From the NCBI GenBank assembly GCA_009691715.1, contig SIAN01000001.1:124001-188000 (forward strand): DNA of 64,000 nucleotides, written 5' to 3'. How positions within the stretch are numbered: the stretch's first letter is position 1; each line of letters starts with the position of its first letter. The notes below the pieces were generated by a model. The model ran no database searches, was not told the origin of the DNA, and saw nothing but the letters and a program-made list of their open reading frames with translations. Origin of the DNA: Planctomycetota bacterium. GTDB taxonomy: Bacteria > Planctomycetota > B15-G4 > SIAN01. This document shows, piece by piece, positions 1-7,839 of this stretch. The position numbers and the translations under genes were made by a program.

Positions 1-201
1 GTCGAGATCGCCCCGCCGCCTTGCCCCGGCTGGGAGGGCGCGTTGGTCGTCACTGCAGCGAGCCCGGACGGCACCCCCGAAGGGCTTCTGTTCGGCGCGC
101 TCGAGCGGCACGGCGACCGCTGCGAATTGTTGGCGGCGGCGAGCGCGGTCGGGCCTGCGGCGGCTTGGCGACTTCCAGGGGCGTGGGGCGCCGATCGATG
201 A
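1..201 (+). CDS. mreC: C-terminal end of a probable rod-shape protein MreC (partial)
   Basis: An open frame runs from the first base to a TGA at 199-201 and encodes the last 66 residues of a protein that begins outside the window. The stop overlaps the ATG of the next gene (ATGA at 198-201), which is mreD-like. That position and the short beta-rich content (LVVTAASPDG, GLLFGALERHGDRCELL) suit the end of MreC, the periplasmic scaffold of the elongasome. The fragment alone is too short to identify by sequence, so the call rests on gene order mreC-mreD-PBP2-rodA. A gene for the actin MreB would be expected further upstream. Confidence 0.5.
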   Translation, partial: VEIAPPPCPGWEGALVVTAASPDGTPEGLLFGALERHGDRCELLAAASAVGPAAAWRLPGAWGADR

Positions 202-716
202 GCATTCCCCTCGGTGTCGCACTGGGGCTCCTGCTCGGCGGTGTCGAGCTCGTGCTGCGCGCCCGACTTCCGCTGGCGCCCGACCTGCTGGCCGTCGCAA
301 TCGGTGCGCTGCTGCTGCAGTCGCAGCGCCGCCCGGTCGGGGGCTGGATTCTCGGCGTTCTCCTCGGGTTCTCCACGTTTAGCGCCGACCCGACGGCTGC
401 CGTGTTGCTGGGCGGTGGCATCGCTGCGCTTCTGCTGGTGCCGATGCGCGACCTGGTCTTCCTCGAAAGCGCCTGGACGCAGGCGTTGTTCGGGCTGGCG
501 GCAGCGGTCGCACTCCGGTGCGCGCGCGAGCTTTACGCCTGGTTCGATCTCGTTCCGCGACTGCCCTGGAGCGAAGCGAGCTTCACTGCGCCGTTGCTGA
601 GCGCGCTCCTGCTGCCGATACTCGTGCGCCTTGGCGGCGAGCTTCGTCGGATGGCGCGACGAATCGCCGACCGGATCGACGCATGGCGGGCGCGGGCGGG
701 GCGCCAGACGTCGTAG
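198..716 (+). CDS. mreD: Probable rod-shape-determining membrane protein MreD
   Basis: The 172-residue protein is almost entirely hydrophobic, with about five membrane segments (start IPLGVALGLLLGGVELVL, then LLAVAIGALLL, ILGVLLGF, AAVLLGGGIAALLLV, ALFGLAAAVAL) and a basic C-terminus. This length and topology fit MreD, the inner-membrane partner of MreC in the peptidoglycan-elongation complex. The ATG at 198 overlaps the upstream stop, which suggests translational coupling; a longer in-frame start further upstream would run through the mreC end and is unlikely. PBP2 and RodA genes follow. MreD is poorly conserved, so the identification depends mainly on topology and neighbours. Confidence 0.7.
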   Translation: MSIPLGVALGLLLGGVELVLRARLPLAPDLLAVAIGALLLQSQRRPVGGWILGVLLGFSTFSADPTAAVLLGGGIAALLLVPMRDLVFLESAWTQALFGLAAAVALRCARELYAWFDLVPRLPWSEASFTAPLLSALLLPILVRLGGELRRMARRIADRIDAWRARAGRQTS

Positions 717-749
717 CGGCGCGTCCCTGCGCGACGGTCAACGTGCACG

Positions 750-3140
750 ATGGGCGGCGGCACACGCCTGCTTCACGTCGTCCTGGTATTCCTCGCGGTC
801 GCCGCCGCGATCGGGCAGCGTCTCGCCACGCTGCAATTCGAGCAGCGCGAATTCTGGGAAGCGGAGGCGGTGAAGGCGCGGACGCGGGCGGAGACGCTCG
901 GTTTCAAGCGCGGCGCGATCCTCGACTGTGACGGCCGGCCAATCGCGTCGAACCGCACGACCCGCAATCTCGCCTTCGTCTTCGGTGGATTTCGTAGAGG
1001 CGCCGCCTGCGGGCAGTTGCTCCTCACCCATTACCTGCTGACCGGGGAACGTTGCGGCGTCGCCGAAGTGGTGGCGCACCCCGATGCACGGATCGGCGAG
1101 CTCGCCAAGCTGACCATCGGCGAATTGAGGCGGATCGAGCCGGGTCAGCGCCGCGAGGACTTGCTCTGGTACGGCGCCTGGTTGGTTGAGGACGAGTCGA
1201 TCAAGGACGGCATCGAACGGCTGCGCGCGGGCGATCCGGCGCAGCTCGCGTTTCCGCGAATCGGCGCCGCGCACTCAGCAATCGCGACGCGGGTCAGCGC
1301 CGAGGCGGCGACGCTGCGCCAACTCACGCGCGCTCTCTCCGTGCCGGAGGACGAACTGATCGAGCGCATGGATCTGGCGATCGCGGCCGCCGATGCGCGC
1401 GTGCTGCGGCGGATGGCCGAGGAGGGGCCGGTCGAACGCGCTTACGAGCGCGAGCGCGCGCTGCATCGTGAACTCGACCATCGCGACGCTTTGCTATTCG
1501 CGAACGTCGCGCACGCCGCCGTGTTCGACCTCGCCGCCGATCCGAGCCGTCTGCCCGGGCTCGTCGTGCGTGAGGAGCCGCGCCGCATCTACCCGCCGGA
1601 GAACGACGTCGGCGCCGCGCTGATCGGGCGCGTCGGGCCGCCGTCGGAAGCGACCCTCAAGCCGTGGAATGAAAAGCGCAACGAACGCGATGTTCTGGCG
1701 CTCGAACCGTTCCCGACGCTCGAGCAGGCGATGCAGCGCGCGGAGCTTGACGACGCGCTGCGTCTCGATGTGGTGGCGCCGGATGAAGAGGTCGGTCGCG
1801 AAGGCCTCGAGCTCACGTTCGAGGCCGCGTTGCGTGGCCGACGTGGCTACCGGCGGACCGAGAACGACCGCGCAGGTCGCGTTGAGCGCGAGCTCGAGGT
1901 GGCGGCGCCCCGTCCGGGTCGCGACCTGGTCCTGACGCTCGATGTCGAGCTGCAGAAGGCCGCTGAAGCTGTGTTGCGGCGCGGTTTCGTGAAGAAGGGA
2001 GAGACCGGTTCACGGCTCGGGCCGGCGGCGTTTGCGCTCGTCGAACTGCCGTCGATGGCGATCCGCGTGATCGCGTCGTGGCCGGCGCCAGGTCGCGCCG
2101 AACTCGCGGATCAGTACGAGACGCTGGCTAACAACAAAACAACGCGGCCGCTCCACCCGCGTGCCTGGCGACCGTGGCTGCCGCCTCCGCCCGGCTCCTC
2201 GGTGAAGCCGATCGTCGCCGCGTTCGCGCTTTCGGCTGGGATCATCACGCCGCAAAAGACGCTTGCGTGCGACAAGCTGTCGTTGCGCGCGAAGGGCGAG
2301 AGCAAGCCGGTGCTGTGCGAATCGGAGCACTTCCAGATCGACGTGCACGATGCGCTGGTGAAGTCGTGCAACCACTTCTTCGCGCGGGTCGCCTACTCCG
2401 CCGGTTCCGAGCGGATGGTCGGTTGGCTGCGGTCGGTCGGTCTCGGCCAGCGCGCCGGCTTCACCGCGGCGCGGTTGGCGGACGGAACGGAGTTTCCTGC
2501 ATTGGCGATCGAGGTCGCCGGAACCGTGGAGCAGGAGCGAGGCGGCCGCAACTTGATGCTGCTCGGCCTTGGCCAGGGCAAGGTCGACGCGACGCCGCTG
2601 CAGATGGCGGCGGCGATGGGGGCGTTGGCACTGCGGAGCTGGCAACCGCCGACGCTGATCGCGCGCGTGGGGGACGAGGTGCCGTTCCGACCGGCGGTCG
2701 AACCGCTGCCGATCAGCGATGCGGCGTGGGAGTGCGTGGTGGAGGCGATGCGCGCCGTGACGTTGCCGGGAGGCACCGCAAGCCCGAGCCACGGCGCCGA
2801 CTTGACGCCGTGGGATCTCGCGACCAAGACCGGCACTCCGCAACAGGCAGGCGGGCTGTCGCACTCGTGGTTGGTCGGCTTCTTACCGAGCCATGCGCCG
2901 CGCTATGCGTTTGCGATCTTCGTCGAGCGGACCGGGATGCACGGTGGCGATGCCGCGGCGCCATTCCTGCACGCGCTTCTCACCGATCCGGCGTTCGCCG
3001 AAATCTCCGCCGCCGCCAGGCGCAGCGACTACGAAGCCGCGGCCGCGCGGCTCGCGGTACGCCCGGCCGGCGGGACCGACGAGGAGTCTGGCGATCCGAT
3101 TTCGGACGATGCCAGCTCGGTTGATGGAGGCGCCGAGTGA
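750..3140 (+). CDS. mrdA: Penicillin-binding protein 2, peptidoglycan transpeptidase of the elongasome
   Basis: This 796-residue protein has one N-terminal membrane helix (LLHVVLVFLAVAAAIGQRLA), a PBP dimerisation region with the RGAILD-type motif near residue 55, and a C-terminal transpeptidase domain. All three catalytic motifs are present: SSVK at 483-486 (acylated serine and lysine), SCN at 539-541 and KTG at 693-695. It cross-links peptidoglycan on the periplasmic side during elongation. It is longer than the usual PBP2 of roughly 600-650 residues, mainly through extra sequence between the dimerisation and transpeptidase parts and an acidic tail. The stop overlaps the GTG of rodA (GTGA), placing the enzyme with its SEDS polymerase partner. 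Confidence 0.92.
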   Translation: MGGGTRLLHVVLVFLAVAAAIGQRLATLQFEQREFWEAEAVKARTRAETLGFKRGAILDCDGRPIASNRTTRNLAFVFGGFRRGAACGQLLLTHYLLTGERCGVAEVVAHPDARIGELAKLTIGELRRIEPGQRREDLLWYGAWLVEDESIKDGIERLRAGDPAQLAFPRIGAAHSAIATRVSAEAATLRQLTRALSVPEDELIERMDLAIAAADARVLRRMAEEGPVERAYERERALHRELDHRDALLFANVAHAAVFDLAADPSRLPGLVVREEPRRIYPPENDVGAALIGRVGPPSEATLKPWNEKRNERDVLALEPFPTLEQAMQRAELDDALRLDVVAPDEEVGREGLELTFEAALRGRRGYRRTENDRAGRVERELEVAAPRPGRDLVLTLDVELQKAAEAVLRRGFVKKGETGSRLGPAAFALVELPSMAIRVIASWPAPGRAELADQYETLANNKTTRPLHPRAWRPWLPPPPGSSVKPIVAAFALSAGIITPQKTLACDKLSLRAKGESKPVLCESEHFQIDVHDALVKSCNHFFARVAYSAGSERMVGWLRSVGLGQRAGFTAARLADGTEFPALAIEVAGTVEQERGGRNLMLLGLGQGKVDATPLQMAAAMGALALRSWQPPTLIARVGDEVPFRPAVEPLPISDAAWECVVEAMRAVTLPGGTASPSHGADLTPWDLATKTGTPQQAGGLSHSWLVGFLPSHAPRYAFAIFVERTGMHGGDAAAPFLHALLTDPAFAEISAAARRSDYEAAAARLAVRPAGGTDEESGDPISDDASSVDGGAE

Positions 3141-4438
3141 CGTCCGCGCGCCGCTTCGAAGTGCCGTGGCTGGTGGCGCTGCTGGCGTTGGGACTGCTCG
3201 CGATCGGGATCCTGTTCGTGCAGTCGAGCACGCTCGGTACCGACTTCGAGGGACTCGAGCGGCGGCAGTTGTTGATGGCGGCGGCTGGGCTGCTGGCCCT
3301 CGTCTTCTTCGCCAGCTTCTCCCACCGCCAGTTGGCGCGCTTCGCGTTTCCGCTCTACGGCATCGGACTGCTCATGCTGGTGCTGGTGCCGTTCGTCGGC
3401 GTCGACGTCGGCGGCGCGCGCCGCTGGTTCGCGCTTCCCGGCCGGGTGCAACTGCAGCCGAGCGAGCTGATGAAGCCGTTCTTGGTGCTGGCACTGGCGC
3501 GATGGTTCGAGTTCCGTGGCGTGCCGGATCGGCTTCGTGACCTGATGGCGCCGCTGCTGCTGGTCGGCTTTCCGTTCTTGCTGATCAAGTTCGAGCCCGA
3601 CCTCGGCACCGCATTGCTGCTGGCACCGATCGCCATCGCGATGACGTGGTGCGCAGGCGCGCGCAAACTCCACTTCCTCGGCGGAGTTGCGCTCGCGGCC
3701 GTGCTGGTCCCGGCGATCTACTTCTCGCCGCTGCTGAAGGACTACCAGAAGGAGCGCGTGACGACGTTCCTCGAGTCGGTCCCTGATCTCGCCGAGAAGG
3801 CGCTCGCGGCGAGGCGTGACGGGAGGACCGCCGCGGCGGAGCAGTTCGAGGAGCGACTGCGCGAGCTCAAACTCGGTGCGGGCTACCAGTCCCATTGCGC
3901 GCAGATGTCGATCGGATCGGGTGGGCGCGACGGCAAGGGCCTCGGTCTCGGCCCGAACAACCGGCTCTCCTATCTGCCCGCTCGCCACACCGACTTCATC
4001 TTCGCGGTCATCGCCGAAGAGTGGGGGTTCGTCGGTGCGTCCGGCGTGGTGCTGCTGTTCCTGCTGCTTGGGACCGCGATCGTTTCGGTCGGCGTCGGCA
4101 CGCGTGATCGCTTCAGCCAACTGGTCGCGGTCGGCGCCGCCGCGAGCTTGGGGATGCAGGCGTTCGCGAACGTGGCGATGACGACCGGTTTGATGCCGGT
4201 CACGGGCATCCCGCTGCCGTTGGTGAGTCAGGGCGGATCGTCGCTGTTGTCGACCTGCGTCCTGCTCGGCTGCGTCTTTTCCGTCGCTCGCTCGCGGCGT
4301 GACACGGAGCCGTTCCTTTACCGCGTGGAAGTCGCCGTCGACCCGTTCCACGCGCGTTCCGTCGCGACACCGGCGCGCGACTCCGGGGTCTCGGCGGCGA
4401 CCCCGGAGGAGCCGATCGTGCACACGGTGCGAAGGTGA
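3137..4438 (+). CDS. rodA: RodA/FtsW-family peptidoglycan glycosyltransferase (SEDS)
   Basis: The 433-residue polytopic protein carries SEDS-family signatures. An early GARRWF segment is followed by QPSELMK, a long periplasmic loop, and the GSGGRDGKGLGLGP and LPARHTDFIFAVIAEEWG stretches, with VTGIPLPLVSQGGSS near the end. SEDS proteins polymerise glycan strands from lipid II and pair with a class B PBP, here the gene immediately upstream. The start is GTG at 3137, overlapping the PBP2 stop. The C-terminal tail of about 50 residues after the last helix is cytoplasmic and Arg-rich. RodA rather than FtsW is preferred because of the mreCD-PBP2 context. Confidence 0.92.
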   Translation: MTSARRFEVPWLVALLALGLLAIGILFVQSSTLGTDFEGLERRQLLMAAAGLLALVFFASFSHRQLARFAFPLYGIGLLMLVLVPFVGVDVGGARRWFALPGRVQLQPSELMKPFLVLALARWFEFRGVPDRLRDLMAPLLLVGFPFLLIKFEPDLGTALLLAPIAIAMTWCAGARKLHFLGGVALAAVLVPAIYFSPLLKDYQKERVTTFLESVPDLAEKALAARRDGRTAAAEQFEERLRELKLGAGYQSHCAQMSIGSGGRDGKGLGLGPNNRLSYLPARHTDFIFAVIAEEWGFVGASGVVLLFLLLGTAIVSVGVGTRDRFSQLVAVGAAASLGMQAFANVAMTTGLMPVTGIPLPLVSQGGSSLLSTCVLLGCVFSVARSRRDTEPFLYRVEVAVDPFHARSVATPARDSGVSAATPEEPIVHTVRR

Positions 4439-4791
4439 TGGGCGCGCAAGCCCGGCCCACTTGGCGGAACCGTTTCCTCTCCTGGCACGAGCCGATCGGG
4501 CGCCGCGACTACGTCGTCGCGGGCCTGCTGCTCATGACGCTCAAGTTCGCGATCGACTGGTGCCTCGCGCGCTTTGCGTTCGGGCGCGACTGGACTCCCG
4601 GCAACTACATCGCCTGGCTCGATCTTCAACTCCTGCACGCTGGCGAAGCGCAGGCTTCGATGGAGTGGGTGGGGCTGGCGCTGATGCTGGCGTCCCTGCC
4701 GTTCATCTGGATCGGGATTCTGCTCACCGTTCGTCGGGTGCGATCGACCGGCCAAGCAGCATGGTGCTGCTCTTCTTCGTACCGGTGCTGA
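4435..4791 (+). CDS. N-terminal open piece of the frameshifted gene (DUF805-like)
   Basis: This is the reading frame that actually remains open: 118 residues with two or three hydrophobic segments and the DUF805 signature RRVRSTGQ near residue 100, then a short out-of-frame tail (CCSSSYRC) before TGA. GTG at 4435 overlaps the rodA stop and is followed directly by ATG at 4438; either could start translation. As it stands the product would be a truncated membrane protein. DUF805 is a family of small bacterial membrane proteins of unknown function. Confidence 0.45.
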   Translation: MMGAQARPTWRNRFLSWHEPIGRRDYVVAGLLLMTLKFAIDWCLARFAFGRDWTPGNYIAWLDLQLLHAGEAQASMEWVGLALMLASLPFIWIGILLTVRRVRSTGQAAWCCSSSYRC

Positions 4792-5028
4792 ACCTCTTCT
4801 TCTTCGCGATCTTCGCGGTGATTCCCACCAAGAGCGTCGCGCTCTGGTCGTCGACACGCGCGGCCGCCGGCCTTCGCCCCCGGACGTCTCCGTCCCATGG
4901 CGAGACGCCCTCCCATGCCGAGACGCCGGCGCAGCGATTCGCGAGCGCGGCGCGGGCCGTCGCGATCGCGGTGATCGTGGCGACCTCCCTCACGGCGCTC
5001 TGCGCAACGGTGCTGCGCAATTACGGCT

Positions 5029-5895
5029 TTGGGCTCTTCGTGTGGGACGCCGTTCCTGCTTGGATTGCTGGTCGCCGTGCTCCATTCGCAGAACGGCCCG
5101 CGGAGGACGGGCGAGTGCCTTGGCCTCGCGGCTTTCTCGCTCCTGTTGATGACGGGGATTCTGCTGCTGTTCGCGTGGGAAGGCGCGATCTGTTTGGCGA
5201 TGGCGTTCCCGATCGCGCTGCTGCTCGCCTGGTTCGGCATCCTCGTCAGGGGGATCTTTGCGCCGTTTGATCGGAACGCGACGCTGCGCTGCATCGCGCC
5301 GGTGGCGGTCGTGCCGCGGCTGATGGCGATCGAATCGAAGTGGGAGCCGGAGCCGGCGCTGCGCGAGGTTCGGACCTCGGTCGCGGTCGCGGTCGCGGCC
5401 GACCCGGCGACGATCTGGCCGCATGTGATCGCGTTTTCGCCGTTGCCCGAGCCCGACGACTGGCTCTTTCGCACGGGGATCGCGTACCCGCAGCGGGCGG
5501 AGCTCGTCGGCAGCGGCGTCGGCGCGGTGCGCCACGGCGTCTTCTCGACCGGCGCTTTCGTCGAGCCGATCGATGTCTGGGAGCCGCCGACGCGACTGCG
5601 CTTCCAGGTCACGGAGCAGCCCGCCCCGATGCGCGAATGGAGCCCCTGGGCGATCGAACCGCCGCACCTCGAGGGTTTTTTGGTCAGCCGGCAGGGGCAA
5701 TTCCGGCTGGTGCCTCTAGACCACGGGACGACGCGGCTCGAAGGGACGACTTGGTACACCAACCGGATGTGGCCGTCGGCCTATTGGGGCTGCCTCTCCG
5801 ACTGGCTGATCGGCCGGATTCACCGCCGTGTCCTCGATCACGTCGCGGCGCTCGCGCAAGCGCGCGCTCCGTCGAATCTCCGGCCCGAGCGATGA
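5029..5895 (+). CDS. C-terminal open piece of the frameshifted gene (membrane segments plus SRPBCC domain)
   Basis: The open frame of 288 residues begins at a weak TTG inside the disrupted gene. It has two or three hydrophobic helices (FLLGLLVAVL, FSLLLMTGILLLFA, AICLAMAFPIALLLAWFGILV). From about residue 110 there is a soluble domain starting VRTSVAVAVAADPATIWPHV and ending in a long helix (WLIGRIHRRVLDHVAALAQA), typical of SRPBCC/polyketide-cyclase-like folds that bind hydrophobic ligands. The domain looks intact. It is probably not a separate gene but the 3' part of the one starting at 4435; no ribosome-binding site precedes 5029. Confidence 0.5.
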   Translation: MGSSCGTPFLLGLLVAVLHSQNGPRRTGECLGLAAFSLLLMTGILLLFAWEGAICLAMAFPIALLLAWFGILVRGIFAPFDRNATLRCIAPVAVVPRLMAIESKWEPEPALREVRTSVAVAVAADPATIWPHVIAFSPLPEPDDWLFRTGIAYPQRAELVGSGVGAVRHGVFSTGAFVEPIDVWEPPTRLRFQVTEQPAPMREWSPWAIEPPHLEGFLVSRQGQFRLVPLDHGTTRLEGTTWYTNRMWPSAYWGCLSDWLIGRIHRRVLDHVAALAQARAPSNLRPER

Positions 5896-5919
5896 GCCGG
5901 TTCGTCCGGCCGAGCGCGG

Positions 5920-5925
5920 TATAGT
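5920..5925 (+). promoter_or_regulatory. Candidate -10 element of the microcompartment operon
   Basis: TATAGT lies 10 bases before the ATG of the aldehyde dehydrogenase, in a 40-bp gap after the frameshifted gene. The surroundings are strongly GC-rich, so the AT-rich hexamer stands out. No good -35 box and no Shine-Dalgarno sequence are visible, so a transcript from here would be nearly leaderless. This is inference from one short match. Confidence 0.3.
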
Positions 5926-5935
5926 CTTGCGCCAA

Positions 5936-7450
5936 ATGGCAGCCGACGGGGACCTCGTCTCGATCCAGGAAGCGCGCGATGCGATGCGCCGCAGCGCGCA
6001 GGCGCAGGCGGCGTGGAAGCGCGCCGATCAGGCGAAAGTCGACCGCGTCTGCGAGGCGGTGGTCGCCGTCTTCGAGCGCGAGGCCGATCGGCTCGGCCGA
6101 CTGGCGTTCGACGAATCGGGCTTCGGCGATCCGGCCAGCAAGGCGCGCAAGAACCGCTTCGCCGCGCGCTCGGTCTGGGAGTCGGTCCGCACGTTGAGGA
6201 CCTGCGGCGTGATCGCCGCCGACGAAGTGAATCGCGTCTACGAGATCGCCGAGCCGTACGGCGTGGTGCTCGGCATCGTCCCGGTCACGAACCCGACCTC
6301 GACCGCGATTTTCAAGGTCGTGATCGCGCTCAAGACCCGCAACTCGATCGTGCTGTCGCCTCATCCGCGCGCGGTGCAGTGCATCGGTGAGGTGGCGCGG
6401 TTGGCTGCGGATGCGGCGACGCGCGCCGGAGCGCCGAAGGATCTCGTGCTCTGCCTTGCGCACCCGACGTTCGAGGGCACCGACGCGGCGATGAAGGCGC
6501 GCGAGACGGCGCTGATCCTCGCCACCGGCGGACCCGGCTTGGTAAAGGCCGCCTACAGTTCGGGCAAGCCGGCAATCGGAGTCGGTCCTGGCAATGCGCC
6601 GGTCTACATCGAGAAGAGCGCCGATGTGGCGCTTGCGGTCGAGGCGATCGTGCAGAGCCAGGTGTTCGACAACGGGACGCTGTGCTGCTCCGAGCAGGCA
6701 GTCGTGGTCGACGCCCCGATCAAGGACGCCGTCGTCGCCGGCTTCAAGGCGCTCGGCGCCCACTTCTGTAGTGCGGAAGAGAAGACGAAGCTGGCGCGCA
6801 TCGTCGCCAACGGGCGCTCGATCAACCCGGCGATCGTCGGGCTCTATCCATGGCAGATCGGTGAGCGGGCCGGCTTCAAGGTAGCGCGCGACTGCCCGGT
6901 GCTGCTGGCTGACGAGGACGGCGTCGGGTGGGATCACCCGCTGTCGATGGAGAAGCTGTCGCCGATTCTGGCCTTCTATGTCGTCAAGGACTGGAAGGAA
7001 GGCTGCGAGCGCTGCATCGAGATCCTCGACTTCGGCGGCCGCGGTCACACGCTCACCATCCACTCGCGCGACGAGAAGATCATCTGGGAGTTCGCGCTCG
7101 AGAAGCCGACCCATCGCATCCTGGTCAATACGCCGGCGAGCCACGGCGCCATCGGCTACTCGACCGGGCTGAAGCCGTCGCTGACGCTTGGTTGTGGCGC
7201 GTTCGGTGGCAACATCACCTCGGACAACATCACGGCCGAGCACCTGCTGCTGAAGAAGCGGCTCGCGTTCGGAAAGCCGGGCTTCATCGAGGAGGAGGCG
7301 CGGCGGCGCAAGGAACGGGGGACGCTGCTGCCGGCGTCGCTGCCGAAACGGCTGGCGCCGCCGTCGTTCCACGGTTCAGGCGGTGGATCGGGTGCGGGAT
7401 TGGGCGGGATCGGTCGCGGTTGGCCGACGCCGCCACGGAAGCGGGTTTGA
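5936..7450 (+). CDS. CoA-acylating aldehyde dehydrogenase, microcompartment-associated
   Basis: The 504-residue enzyme belongs to the acylating aldehyde dehydrogenases (AdhE N-domain, EutE, PduP), which convert an aldehyde, CoA and NAD to acyl-CoA. The catalytic cysteine is in FDNGTLCCSEQ: Cys250 aligns with the active cysteine of AdhE, with an extra Cys251 beside it. EPYGVVLGIVPVTNPTST is the usual nucleotide-binding start. ATG 5936 is chosen because upstream residues in the frame belong to another gene. It is first in an operon with three shell proteins, so it probably acts inside the compartment. The last 30 or so residues are Gly/Pro-rich after a PPSF motif and lie outside the usual domain; this may be a lumen-targeting or linker tail, but I cannot show that. 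The substrate is unknown; no diol dehydratase or aldolase is in view. Confidence 0.88.
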   Translation: MAADGDLVSIQEARDAMRRSAQAQAAWKRADQAKVDRVCEAVVAVFEREADRLGRLAFDESGFGDPASKARKNRFAARSVWESVRTLRTCGVIAADEVNRVYEIAEPYGVVLGIVPVTNPTSTAIFKVVIALKTRNSIVLSPHPRAVQCIGEVARLAADAATRAGAPKDLVLCLAHPTFEGTDAAMKARETALILATGGPGLVKAAYSSGKPAIGVGPGNAPVYIEKSADVALAVEAIVQSQVFDNGTLCCSEQAVVVDAPIKDAVVAGFKALGAHFCSAEEKTKLARIVANGRSINPAIVGLYPWQIGERAGFKVARDCPVLLADEDGVGWDHPLSMEKLSPILAFYVVKDWKEGCERCIEILDFGGRGHTLTIHSRDEKIIWEFALEKPTHRILVNTPASHGAIGYSTGLKPSLTLGCGAFGGNITSDNITAEHLLLKKRLAFGKPGFIEEEARRRKERGTLLPASLPKRLAPPSFHGSGGGSGAGLGGIGRGWPTPPRKRV

Positions 7451-7470
7451 CTTCGTTCGCGACGGCTGCC

Positions 7471-7502
7471 GCTCCCCACCGGGAGCGCGCGTGCCAACGC
7501 GC
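7471..7502 (+). other. Two abutting hairpins between aldehyde dehydrogenase and BMC-H genes
   Basis: GCTCCC (7471-7476), loop CACC, GGGAGC (7481-7486) forms a perfect 6-bp stem. It is directly followed by GCGCG (7487-7491), a six-base loop and CGCGC (7498-7502). No U-run follows, so an intrinsic terminator is unlikely. They sit in the only sizeable gap (78 bp) inside the operon and could be an mRNA-stability or processing element that separates enzyme from shell-protein expression levels. That function is inference. Confidence 0.35.
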
Positions 7503-7528
7503 CAGGCGTGACAAGGACGTGAACTGAC

Positions 7529-7825
7529 ATGCAGCAGATGGCGCTCGGAATGATCGAGACCAAGGGACTCGTTGCCGCCATCGAGGCGGCCGACGCCATG
7601 GTCAAGGCCGCCAAGGTCACCTTGCTCGGCCGGGAGAAGGTTGGTGGCGGGTTGGTCACCGTGCTGGTGCGCGGCGAAGTCGGGGCGGTGAAGGCCGCCA
7701 CCGATGCCGGTGCCGCCGCGGCGCAGCGCGTTGGCGAACTGGTCGCCGTGCACGTGATCCCGCGGCCGCATGCCGAGGTCGAGGCGATCCTGCCCCAGCC
7801 GCCGGCTGCCGCGACTGAAAGCTGA
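7529..7825 (+). CDS. BMC-H hexameric microcompartment shell protein
   Basis: The 98-residue protein is a canonical single-BMC-domain shell protein. It opens with [24 protein letters not shown], has the pore loop REKVGGG and ends with [20 protein letters not shown]. Such proteins form flat hexamers that tile the facets of a microcompartment, with a small central pore for metabolites. An AAGGAC ribosome-binding site precedes the ATG at 7529. From memory it closely resembles the BMC-H of the Haliangium ochraceum shell (Hoch_5815 type). Two BMC-T genes follow. Confidence 0.95.
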   Translation: MQQMALGMIETKGLVAAIEAADAMVKAAKVTLLGREKVGGGLVTVLVRGEVGAVKAATDAGAAAAQRVGELVAVHVIPRPHAEVEAILPQPPAAATES

Positions 7826-7839
7826 GCACGGCGAAGCCG

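Larger units (their letters stand above)
4435..5895 (+). pseudogene. DUF805-like membrane plus SRPBCC-domain gene split by two compensating frameshifts
   Basis: Three consecutive open stretches make sense only as one gene. The frame from 4435 gives a DUF805-like start (PIGRRDYV, then VRRVRSTGQAA). At about 4759-4761 the homology moves to a second frame that continues as MVLLFFVPVLNLFFFAIFAV, as a DUF805 domain would. At about 5040-5046 it returns to the original frame as GTPFLLGLLVAVL. The net shift is zero, consistent with one base lost at the first point and one gained at the second. The restored product would be roughly 485 residues: about eight membrane helices followed by a soluble SRPBCC (START-like) domain. 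Either the gene is decaying or the assembly carries two indels. Confidence 0.6.
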
